The notes beneath the pieces are model-generated. The model had not been told where the DNA came from. It saw only the letters and a list, made by a program, of their open reading frames with translations, and searched no databases. The translations under genes and the position numbers were made by a program. From Pomphorhynchus laevis (taxonomy: Eukaryota; Acanthocephala; Palaeacanthocephala; Echinorhynchida; Pomphorhynchidae): a stretch of 64,000 nt of DNA. Below, in pieces: positions 33,101 to 45,100 of the stretch; position 1 is the stretch's first letter, and every line of letters starts with the position of its first letter. The stretch is from the NCBI GenBank assembly GCA_012934845.2, contig WNNJ02002094.1:178093-242092 (forward strand), given 5' to 3'.

Positions 33101-36100
33101 ATCATTTTTTGAGTTACAATAATTCAAGAAATAAAACTTCTAACATAAGTATTTTTATTATACCAGAAGGTGTGGGACTTTACATGTTCAAATACTATGG
33201 CTGTTAGCTACGCTATGCATGCTACTGCCGGTGCCGGAGAGGTGGCCGGACTCGCCGAAACACGAAAAACCACAAAGTATGCATGCATCGATCAGCGAAT
33301 ATACGAATTTTAGCCTGTTGCGGTCGAAGCATTCGGTGCATACGGTCCATCAACAAAAGCTTTCATCGCACGCCTAACCGGCATGCTGAAAATAACAACA
33401 GGCTGCGCAAAAGCAAGTAGTTTTCTGATCCAGTAGCTGAGCGTTGCTGTCCAAGAAGGGAACGCTGCTTGCGTTGTGGAGGCGATGACAAAAAAAGCTA
33501 TTGGTCAATTTTTAATCGACTTGGGATTATTTTGTAAACTATTATCTTTATTGTAAATAATAATCCTATGGCTATTATATTTGCAAATTGTATAATTTTA
33601 TGGCAGTATTAGTGATAGTTTATTTTCCACATTTCTTTCATATTTGTGCCAAAACGAATGTATTTTTTGAATGAAACGTAAGTTTTAAATCAATTTATAA
33701 ATTTTAAAATTTTGATTTTACTTGATGAAATTTCGCAGATAAGTGAACAAACTTTAACACGTACTTCACTACATCACTACAGTGGATTTAACTTTCATAA
33801 TCATTTTTACTATAATTTTCCAATTCTAATGGGCAAATAATTGTAGTTTCGGATTCTATTTCTGAATTGTATCTTCAAATGTATATATTTATATTTAAAT
33901 ATATAATAGACAGTATGAATATTTTTTAATATAAAAAATATTTATGCTTGAGACGATCGTTGTCGTGTTCAAAGCACAGACAGGAGAGGAAGTTTATGAT
34001 ACATGAGAGCAAAGTATTTCTTACAATGATGAACATACATATAAAAAAATATTTTATAGTGCAAAAATATTTTGCACTTTAAACTAATACGAAAGTGTGT
34101 AACTTTAGTTAACTTTAGTTATTTCTTTATGTAGATATTTTTAATAATATACTTCTGGAGACTTTTCTTCATATTTTAAAATTAAATCGTTCGCTTCTAT
34201 TAATTTTTTTAAAATTAAATAGAAGCGAACGATTCCAAGTGTCATATTGGAATGTGTCGATTCCAAGTGTCAGATTTTTGTCTTGATACTTAAATACTTT
34301 TATGAATGAAGTGATTCACTCTTATAAATTGTAATAAAATGTTCACGATAATAATGTGTTTATACTTAATCAGGGCCGAATATGTGTTGAAGCTGAACAA
34401 GACAGTGCCAAAGCTGTTATCCATTATGCACTTTCGGAGTTGGGCTTTAGTGCGAATGATATAACGCTGTATGGGTGGAGCATTGGTGGGTTTTCAACGT
34501 TAGTTATGGCGGAGAAAGTACAAGTTAAAAGAATAGTATAGCACTATAATATTTAATGTTTGAAATTTCGACTCTTTGCTCTAGATTTTGGATGCTACAT
34601 TTGATAACGTCGTACCACTTGCCAATGTAGCTATCCCCATTTACGGTATTATTTCCATTTTATTAAATTTTTGTTGTATATTTTCCTATATAATATGATC
34701 CAACATATTGCTGCTATTAAATATTTGTAATTCTATATAATTAATCGATTATTATTAGTTATCGAATGTATTTATGAATTAGTTTTATTGCCAAACTGTT
34801 TTACATATTCTAATATACTCCAGTTTTTCAGTTAGTTCAAATACTCCATTCCTATATTTTTTTGTAATATCAAAATAATCGCTATTATTAAACTTTTCGA
34901 AAATACAATATTTTCAAATGTAAGCATTTAAAGCCTACACATTTTGAATTTATGCTTTGTTTGCTTTCATCACTAAAAGGACAATTTTTCAAATTTGAAA
35001 CAAATTTTCAAATTTTTAAATCCTCTCAATGATTTCGTTCTTTAATACCCTGTTTATAATAAAATGAATTTTCCTAATATATTTTAATAAATTAATTTTT
35101 AAATTACTTTTTGTTTCACATTTGTGTGTGAAAGAAAATGTGAAAATGGTGTAGAAAAGCATTCAAAGTTTGAGTAACTTCAAAGTTGGAACATTCAAAG
35201 TTAGAGATCGTCAGTTCCTTCTGGACTGAATATGATACCAGAAAATCAAATTTCAGGAAATACCTCATTAGCGCGCATTTAACCCTGCTGCTATGTTGGG
35301 TCGAGGAATAGGGGCCGATACCTTATTACCTAGCAGTTCCTCCTGATGACCTCTAATCTTTATTCTTATACATCATCTGTTATTTATTGTCAATTCATAA
35401 AAATTGACTTTTATTTAAAATTGACTTTTTTATGGATAATAAATAATGTATTTTGTATTTGAATATGATAGTAGATAATCAAATTTCATTGAAATAAATA
35501 CGTCAATAGCATGTATTTGGTTCTGCTGCTATGTTGTGTCGAAGAATAGGGGCCGAAACCTGATAACATAGCAGTTCCTCCTGATGACCTCTTATCCTTA
35601 TTCAGATACGTTGTTTGTTATTCATAAGTTAATTCATACAAATTGACTTTTATTTTAAATTTGAATTTTAAATTTTAATTTGATATAAATTGTATAAAAT
35701 CTTTTATCATTATTTATTATTTACCTTTATTTTTGATTTATATATCGTATAAAATATATAGACTCAGTAATCTGATCTAATTTGCTACTGATTTACTGAT
35801 TTTTATGATATTTTGCAAATAAAAACTGACTTCATTTGACATTACAGAAAAAAATTGTATAGTTTGTGATATTTCAGTATCGTTAAGTTGGAAGGATTCC
35901 GTCTCAAGCGACCTCTAACAGGCACGCTGCATTTCCCCGCTGCACTGCATAACTTAATCGCTGCAAGAGGAAATTGGGAGCTCTTCGATCATCTGTTGCC
36001 ACCACCAACATATTGCCCAGTTTTGTCAGAAAATTCGAAGTTATCGGCCCGACAGCATTTAAATATTTGACATTTAAATATTCTGTGATATCAGGATATT

Positions 36101-39100
36101 TAGTAGAAATGCTTAAACTGTATTATTGATACTAAATTATTATTTTTCTGCAAGTTTTCAAGCAAGTTTGATAAATCTTTTTTCTTATAATGAAGAATTA
36201 TAAATCAACAAAATATTTAGAAAATTTAAATATGAAGTAAAAATGTTTTATTGATAATAAACAACATCCTTTGTATTTGAATAAGATTAACTAGATAATC
36301 AAATTTCATCAGAGGAAATACATCATAAACGCGTATTTAGCCTCTCTGCTATGCTGGGTTTAGGAATAGGAGTCGAAATCTGATAACATAGCAGTTCTTC
36401 ATGATGACCAAATTATTCAAATATATCGTATATTATTTATTAGTCAATTCAAAAAATGAATTTTGTATTAAACTTTAATTATAAGTTCCCTCATTGGAGT
36501 CGAAATCTGATAACATGGCAGTTCCTCATGATGACCAAATTATTCAAATATATCGTATATTATTTATTAGTCAATTCAAAAAATGATTTTTATTTTAAAC
36601 TTTAATTATAAATTATCTCGTTATATAAATAGAAATTTCATAAAATCTTTTATAATCATTTATTATTTATCTTTTTTCGTTTATTGAATTGGTCAGCTTT
36701 AACAGTTAGATTTCGTTATTTAAATATAAAATTTTCTTATTTTTCTTTCTGCCTTACAATTATTTGAGTAATGAAATTCTAAAAAAGATAAATACTAACA
36801 GCTAGAGTTTAAATAAATGTATGTTCATTGTTTATAAAAAGAAAGTCAATCACGCTCTTTTTGTTCGATACCGCTCCTAACAAAATTATACAGTAAATTC
36901 AAAATATATTAAAATAAAATTTTACAATTCAAATTTATCAAAAATGCATAACGTTATTTAAATGGTGCATACCTTATTGGGATGAATTTAGAACCGTTGA
37001 TAAGTTGGTTGACTCGTAGACTAGTTAATTTGGACAACAGCGTGCGTATATGCGGGTTAGCTTTTATCCGAAATGATGTAATAATCGTAAAACATTAATC
37101 TGCTTAGATACAACGGGGAAATTAAAATTATTCGAAGAATGGAAGATGAGATTATCTCTACAGTGTATGTATAATACAAAAAATTTAATTTGATAAGTTA
37201 AATTAATATATATAACTATTAATTATTAAATTAAAAGTTGTTATTTAATTGTTTATAAATTTATTTTAATTTTTTGATTTTATTATTAGCTAATATTCCA
37301 AAATTAACCAATCAAATAGTTCTCGATATAAATATTTAGAGTTTATGCCATTTTTATATAACAATTTAAAATATTCAGAATATTCATCGTTATAAATAAC
37401 ACGCCTCCATAATATTTCGCTATTCACCATAATGTTACTATTATATTCAATATTTTAGTATGCTCCATTATTTTAATATTATACTATCCTCCTTAACTGA
37501 TATTAAACAATTTACGTTCATTTTTTGTCGTGGTTAGCCAAATTGTAAGCATAAAATATGCAATCATTTAAATAAATTATAATATATTAAAATTAGTGTA
37601 TCATCTATTCGATCAGTCAATAATCTATTAAATTTGCAAAATAGTTAACATCATGAGTGCTGTTCGTCTTCTCGTTATAACTTTTATAAAAGGGAAATAT
37701 CTATAGAAACTTTAAAGTTATTTTGTTTGACTTGCTGGGAATAAGTACTAAATGATATATAAATATCATTGAATAAATAACTAAATAATTAAACATATAC
37801 ATACCCACTACACGACGAAATACCATCCATTGGGACCTTTTATTTGTCTAAATTTGGATGTTCCGAATTTTAAAAAATACGTGGTTATATATATTCTATT
37901 CTAGCCGACGACTTTTATATCATCATGTACAACTCTCACGGCATCAGGTTCAGAGGGATATGAGCCCGCGGCCGCACCAACGCCCCGCCTTCCGACTTGA
38001 TTATTCGTGGTCTTTCACCTTCTAAGAGTTCAGTCGAGGCGAACTATGGTCAGTAATCTCGAGATGAGGAGCTTGAGAAACCTTAGTCCTTACTCTGGGG
38101 TACGGTCTCTAGAGAAGAATACTAATCTAGAGATAGTTCAAGTACCCCAAATGCGTACTTAAGTTTTCCCATAAAATGACAGATTCTAATGAACCCCAGA
38201 TATTTTACTCGACTCGTGAAGATGGGGAGTAATTGAGGCTGTAAATGGAGGAGAGTGCAGAGAGGGCTAGTCTCTTAAACTTTTTTTTGGTGGTAAGGGC
38301 GTCATAAAAGACTATCACCTGCGATTTATTGTAGTTTAAAATAAGATTTGATTTTGGTAACTGATTTTTAAATCTTAAAAAGAAACGGCTGATGTCGGAG
38401 ACTACATTTTTGCACCTGCGTCCAGAAAACAAAGATGTGGTATTATCAGAATATACTAAGAGATGATGATCATGTTTAAAAGCTTCGAAGAGAACAATGG
38501 AGGCAGCAAGATATAAGATAGAAGAAAGTGGGGAGCCTTGAGGAACACCTGTTATAGAGTAGAACTGACGTGCATCAGGGTCGTCTTCATAATAGTACCG
38601 CTTGGCATACAGCAAAATCTCCGCCCTGTTAACAATTCTCGCAGGCAACTCGAGGGACCTGAGAGCGGAGATAACTAATTGCACTTCACCAATTGCTGAA
38701 TGAACCGAGCGACCTATGACAAACCCATGAAAACTCGGTGGGATCAAATTACACCTGCTTAAATGATTGTTGATTCTACGCTCAAGCGCTTTTTCTTAGA
38801 TGGAGATTAAGGAATTTTAATCGAAATGGTCTGCAGGTCTTTAGGACAATAAACCGAATTTCGCTTTGTTAAAAATATTCTTCGGCTAATGTTTATGTTT
38901 GCAAAATCGGATGGTATGGCTGTCAGCATCGTAACGGTCACTTCTCTTCTTTGATTGACTGTCAATAACTGACAAATCCGAGAAGAGAGTGGATCGACGG
39001 TTTTAGAGGTGTGCGGAATTGGGCCCTAGGAGTTAAGGATATCCGTAACAAATAAATCCCTGCTCCTGAAGTCATTTTAAGGCGGGATTGGTTGGGGAGA

Positions 39101-42100
39101 AAGCTTTGCTTTATAGTTATGCAAGGCTAGTGACTCCTTCAAAACTTTATCAAGGCCTAGACTATCGATCCACGCCGATGCCATCGCTCGCCATCAGACA
39201 AATTTCTCCTTGAATATATTCAAGAAGGAAGCCTGAGAGAGACTAAGACAAGCAATACTCGTCCTGACCCTACTCAGCTGGAGCCTATATCTAGAACTCC
39301 AGTATATTCGAGAGAACATGCATGAAGGAAGCAGAGAGATTGTGAAGGTGTAGCATTTTTGCCAGGACCTTGAGTTCTGTTTGCATGGGATTGTAAATGT
39401 GACCTGTATAGGTAGTCGAAATGATCTCGGTAGCTTGCGAAAAGAGGTAAGAATTAAATTCGGTCAAGCTCATATTCTTTATCCTTAGGAAGAGTTGGAT
39501 AGCTGTCTGAAAGAAGGCCACTCTAATGTGATTAAAGTGAAACCTCCTTCTAAGCAACGTATCTTCCTCTAGCCGACAACAAATTAGGTCATGCGAGGTG
39601 GTCAGCTGTTGAAGTGACTGCTCAGTGCAGATGGGTTTTAACAACCACATCCTATGAAGCAGTAATATGTCGAGGAGTGAATTTGTTGTAGAGCAATGAA
39701 GGGTGTGGGTTGGTAGTTTATGTATAAGATAGTCGTTCCTGGCTCTCCGGAGTGCTGCATTAATCCGACGACCAATTCTGTCGTTGAAGTCACTGAGTTA
39801 CATGTTGTAGCAGCTACCTAAAATACGGTCCAGGTGGTCACGGTTCTTGTGAATTTCTCCTGACCAGATATAGACATTGCGACTAGTAGTCGCTGATGCG
39901 TTTACCGTTCTTAACAAGTGATATAACTAAACCAGACAGGGATGGGCAAGAGTAGCTTAATAAGAGATGACCTTAAGAGCATTTAACTAAGGTTATAATA
40001 CATTGAAAAGAAGAGGAGTGTGAAGGGGTTATGTATGGAGCAAATTGTGTATATATGCTTTGGGGTAAATCGAGTAATGTCCTTGGGTAGACTGATAGAC
40101 CGCGTCTCCTGAGGGACTATAGCATCTGCATCTCTATTAGATGAAGCCTAAGGGCTTAAGCACCTTCCTAATTCCACTGAAGGATATTCAGTAAAAAAGG
40201 TTCTTGAGTACTTCCCATTGCGTTATTGTAACCGGAGTGGGACGCCTCCTAGCTAGTCAAAACCAGAGGCGGAAAGGTCACCCATTCCACCTACTGTTCC
40301 TAGAGGTGAAGACATTTGCCCATGTGCGTTATCTTCATTTCACTCGGAACTGGCTGCATCCCAATATTAAGTTTTTATACTTAATATAATGGGCTTCATT
40401 GAGGCTATATTCTACGAAGAACCTGTCCGTTTTTTGATTTTGGAGACTTCCTTGAATTGTTGACCTTCTATGCTGGAGGTGATAGCAAGGACTCTGCCAG
40501 TTGACTCATCAAATTCTTAACCAAGTTCTCAAACTATATTTATATAGTTTAGATTTAGTTTTTACACAGTTATGAACAAATTCATATTCTATAAAGCTTA
40601 AAAACAAGTCAGCTATAATTGGGCTACTATTACCACCCATTGGAACACCTTTTACTTGTCTAAATATAGATGTCCCTACTTTTAAATAATTTTGATTTAT
40701 CAAAATATTTAAGGATTCTATTAATTCAATTTTATCCATATATTTATATTTACTTGATGGCTTAATTTTTGTTAGATGTGCGTCATAATTATTATAACAT
40801 ATATATGTATATCTTTTTCCGAATATAAGATTAATTAATTTTACTAACGCTTCTTTAATATCTACTAAATCTATATTTGTATAAAGCGTACTAAAATCGT
40901 ATGTATTTATATTTTGAAAATTTATTCCTTTTGTCTGTTCTAAAAATTCTTTTGTAGAATTAATACTGAAATAGTGTTTTATACCAGTATTAATTTCGAT
41001 TACCTTGCAATATTTTTTAAAGTGTTCTTTAATTACTTTAAGTATTTTATTCATATAGACAGAAAGTGGTTTAAATGTACATTTAAAAGCACTACATATA
41101 AACCCAGGTTTTATTGGATTTTTATGTAATTTTGGATTCCAATATAATATAGGTATAGCTTTATTATCTAATTCCACCTTTATACCCTTCTTATCCATTA
41201 TAGAACAATGACTTGTAATAATTGTTTCTAAACTCAACTCACTACGCTCATGTGGTAAACAAAAAGTGATTTCGATGTACATTTGAAAGCACATTTAGTG
41301 TGTACATCTCTTTCCAAATTTTCTAACGCTTTCTTTATATCAGCTAAATCCAAGTTTTTGATTTATAACCTCATTAATTATAAACTAATTGTGAATTAAT
41401 TTTTGTATATTTTTACTGATTGAATTTATGCACCCAAATAGTTGTAAACAAAATTTGCAAATTATAACCTAAATTTGCTTATCTGTATTTATTCTTCATC
41501 GTGTATATTTTAGTCCCGGAGTCATTAATTATAATCGTGGAAATTATTTACTGCTTGATCTGTTGAAGTATCGGTAAGTATAAACAATCAATTGATATTA
41601 CCTGTATTTAATGGATTATCATTCACTAGCCTATAATTCCCTGATTTACTCCGTTCGAAGATACTTAATTTATTATTAATAATAAATTAATACTTAATTC
41701 TTAATTAAGTATTAATTATTAATTAATTATTATTAATTAATATTAATTATTAATAATTATTAAATAATAATTAATTAATATTTAATTTATTATCTCATTA
41801 TTATGTTTGCTTTTAATTTTTTAGAATGTGTCATCAGCTGTTTCTTGCTCGTTTTGTAAAAGCTAAACAACATGCATTAGAATAATATACACCAGATGTT
41901 CAAATTTTATCAGAGTTAATACGTGATTGGCATGTATTTGCCCCCACTGCTATGTTGTGTCGAGAAATAGGGGCCGAAACATGATAACATAGCAGTTCCT
42001 CCTGATGACCTCTAATCCTTATTCCGATAGTTCGTATCTTATTTATTACAAATCCTTATTTATTTACAAATGCGATTAGCTCATTGTCTTAAATATTTAA

Positions 42101-45100
42101 GGATTGTTTAAAAGATTCTCAATTGGACAAGTGACAATACACACATTCGAAATGTAGAGTTAAAACAAGTTTTACGAATGCGAGTTTTAGCTTTTAAAGA
42201 TTTGGATTTTTACTGAATGAAGCAAAATATAAATTACTTGTCCATTTACAAATGGCAAAACACCCGAAGCTAATCTTCCTCGATTATCAAGTAAAAATGG
42301 TGTCATAGAATTGAGACCTTAGGTACTCCCGTTGGATATCAATTATTCGAAGCTAATTCAGTAATAAAATTGTTAAATAAACAACTAGCATGAAGAACTT
42401 AATAGAGCTTGTAACTGTTGATTCTCACTTGGCGTATACTGCACTAACACAGTCATTTCAATTCAAATGGCCATACATTTCTATAACATGCAATTTCGAC
42501 TCATCGTAATTTTATTCTATATAGAATATGCTTACACAGATTGTCTTTATTACTATTGTTAGAATTACTTCCATTAAGAAATATGACGCACTTATATCTC
42601 TAGCTACAAATCAACACAATATTTTTTTAAATTAATTTAAATTCTTAAGCAGAAATATTTTATGGATGGATAAACAATATGCTTTGTATTAGAATAAGAT
42701 ACTAGATAATCAAATTTCATCAGAGGAAATACGTCATTAGCATGTATTTGGCCCTGCTGCTATATTGGTTAGTCAATATATTTATTATTCATAAGAATTG
42801 ATTTTATTTTAAATTTTAATTTAATATAAATATAGATTGTGTAAAATCTTATATAATTATTTAATTATTAATTTTATTTATCACTATTTTTGATAGGATA
42901 AAAATGAATTTTAATAAATATCATTAATTTGTATTTTTAAAAAATTCTTTTGTGGAATTAATATTGCAGTAGTGTTTTATACAAGTGTTAATGTTGATAA
43001 TCCCACAATATTCTTTATAGTGTGTATGAGTTCGTCCTTCTGTTGGCATCAGTTTGACATCTGTTGACATTTACTTCCTCGTCTAATTACTCATCTAGCT
43101 CCTATCCTAAACCTTATTATAATACATTGTATATTATTTATTAGTCATTTCATAAAAATTGATTTGTATTTTAAATTTCAATTTTAAATTTTAACTTTAT
43201 ATAAATTAAAAAATTGTATAAAATCTTATAATTACTGAACCAGCCATTTAAGTGAACGTTAAAATGAAATATGTAAGTAATTTTGAAACGACTCAAACAA
43301 CTTTATTATAATATGATTACTATATAATCAAATTTCATCAGGCGAAATATCTAATCAACATCTATTACATAACAGTTCTTATTGATGACCTCTAATATTT
43401 ATTCTAATACATCGTATTTTATTTATTAGTCAATTAATTAAAAATAAATATAAAATCTTATAATTATTTATAATTATTTATTATCTAATTATTAAATTTT
43501 GATTTATTGATTTAGCATTTTTAGCATTATTTTTATTTTATAATAAAAATACGTAGTTTTATTTTAATTATTTATAATTAAAATAAAATATTTTTATTTT
43601 AATATAAATAATAATATTAAATACGTAGATTCAGTTAGCTGAATTGATTCTTAAAAGAATTTGTTATTTATTAGAATAACAAATTATTCATTGAAATAAA
43701 TTGAAATTTATAATAAAAATCAATTAGTGCGAAATACTTATTTCTAATTTATAACTTGGTTCTGTAATTTGTATCTAAAATTGAAATAATAATCAAACAT
43801 TGGAAACCACGTCAACCTCGAACTCTAGATGTAGCTTCAAGTTTATTTCTAGATAATTGATTCTTTGAAATCATATTGTTGCAAATCCCAACCTCGTCCT
43901 AAATTCTGATCAAATTTGATTATCTAGTATTAAATTCTTATACAAGTAGATAATAAATAGTTGATACTGATCCATAATTGATAAATAATTATTGGAGCTG
44001 GATCAAATGAAAGACGTAATTATTTTGATATTTCGCTAACTTCTGTTAGCATCTTCAGAAAATTCTGAAGATAAATAGAAATTCATCTACAGGTAATTTT
44101 CTGAAGATGCTAACAGTAAGTAGTTAGCGAACTAAAATGACAAAAAAATTTTATAAATAAGGATTCCGTAGAAATGTAAATAAACGTTTTTTAAATTGTA
44201 CATCATCTTCACATGTACAATTTAAAAAACGTTTATTTACATTTCTACGGAATCCTAATTTATAAAAAAAATTTGTGTCATTTTAGTAGGCTTGTAAGTG
44301 ACTGATAGTCACATTTGCCGCTTAAAAAACCTTTTCTTCTTAGCGAAATATCAAAAATAATTTCGTCTTTCTTTTGATCCAGCTTCAATAATTATTTACA
44401 AATAGATTCTTTATTATCCATGAAAATTTTCAGCTAATGATTTTAAATGAATTATTGATGATTTTAATTGAATTATATTATATTGGTTGTTAGGAAAAGA
44501 AATTGAAAAGCGTATTGTAGCAGCTCTTTAATAATTTTATTTATGATCTTTTATAAAATATTCACAGACAATATAGAAATAAAAAGATCATTTGTTATTT
44601 ATTTAAAAATTATTCGTTATTTATTTAAATAACGAATAATCACGCAACCCTGTTTTCTCGCATACAGACCACGAATTCGAGCTGGGAAGGTCGAGGTGGT
44701 TATTGAGCCTCGGATCGGATCATCCTGATAATCCAGAGCGTCGGAAATCTTGGAGTGTCCCGATTCAAAAGCTAATATTCAAGCAGCTATTAGACTCTGC
44801 CCCAAACATAACAGAAAGAGCACGATTGCTGGCCGCGGCCGCACCAGCTGCAGGAGCATTCCTACAGGCAATACCAAACGCGGCGACCGGAACAAGATTA
44901 GACGACGAGGGGATTCACATCTCAATTGGCCTTCGTTTGGGATTGCCGCTCTGTGCCTTACATACTTGTAAGTGCGGCGCAATTGTAGATAGATTAGGCC
45001 GGCATGGGTTAGACTGCAAAAGGTCTATCGGCCGCCACTTCCGACATGCCCAAGTGAATGGAATAATAAAGGCAGCTTTATCAGCAGCGGGTTACCCCTG

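Noticed and set aside
36021-36070. A candidate ABHD16 exon reading SENSKLSARQHLNI, resembling VRQHLNL of the human protein.
   Set aside because: It meets a TGA at once and has no donor. The exon at 36992-37055 (PLISWLTRRLVNLDNSVRIC) joins both neighbours in phase and matches the family over its full length.
41940-41995. HDV-like ribozyme, because of the crossing P1/P2-type stems.
   Set aside because: There is no P3 hairpin between the stems, no P4, and no recognisable catalytic-C strand on either DNA strand.
41890-42060. A canonical hammerhead ribozyme in the PLE terminal repeat (CTGATGA and GAAA are both present).
   Set aside because: The two boxes are not connected by a stem II and no cleavage-site strand fits; only the interlocked stems are supported.
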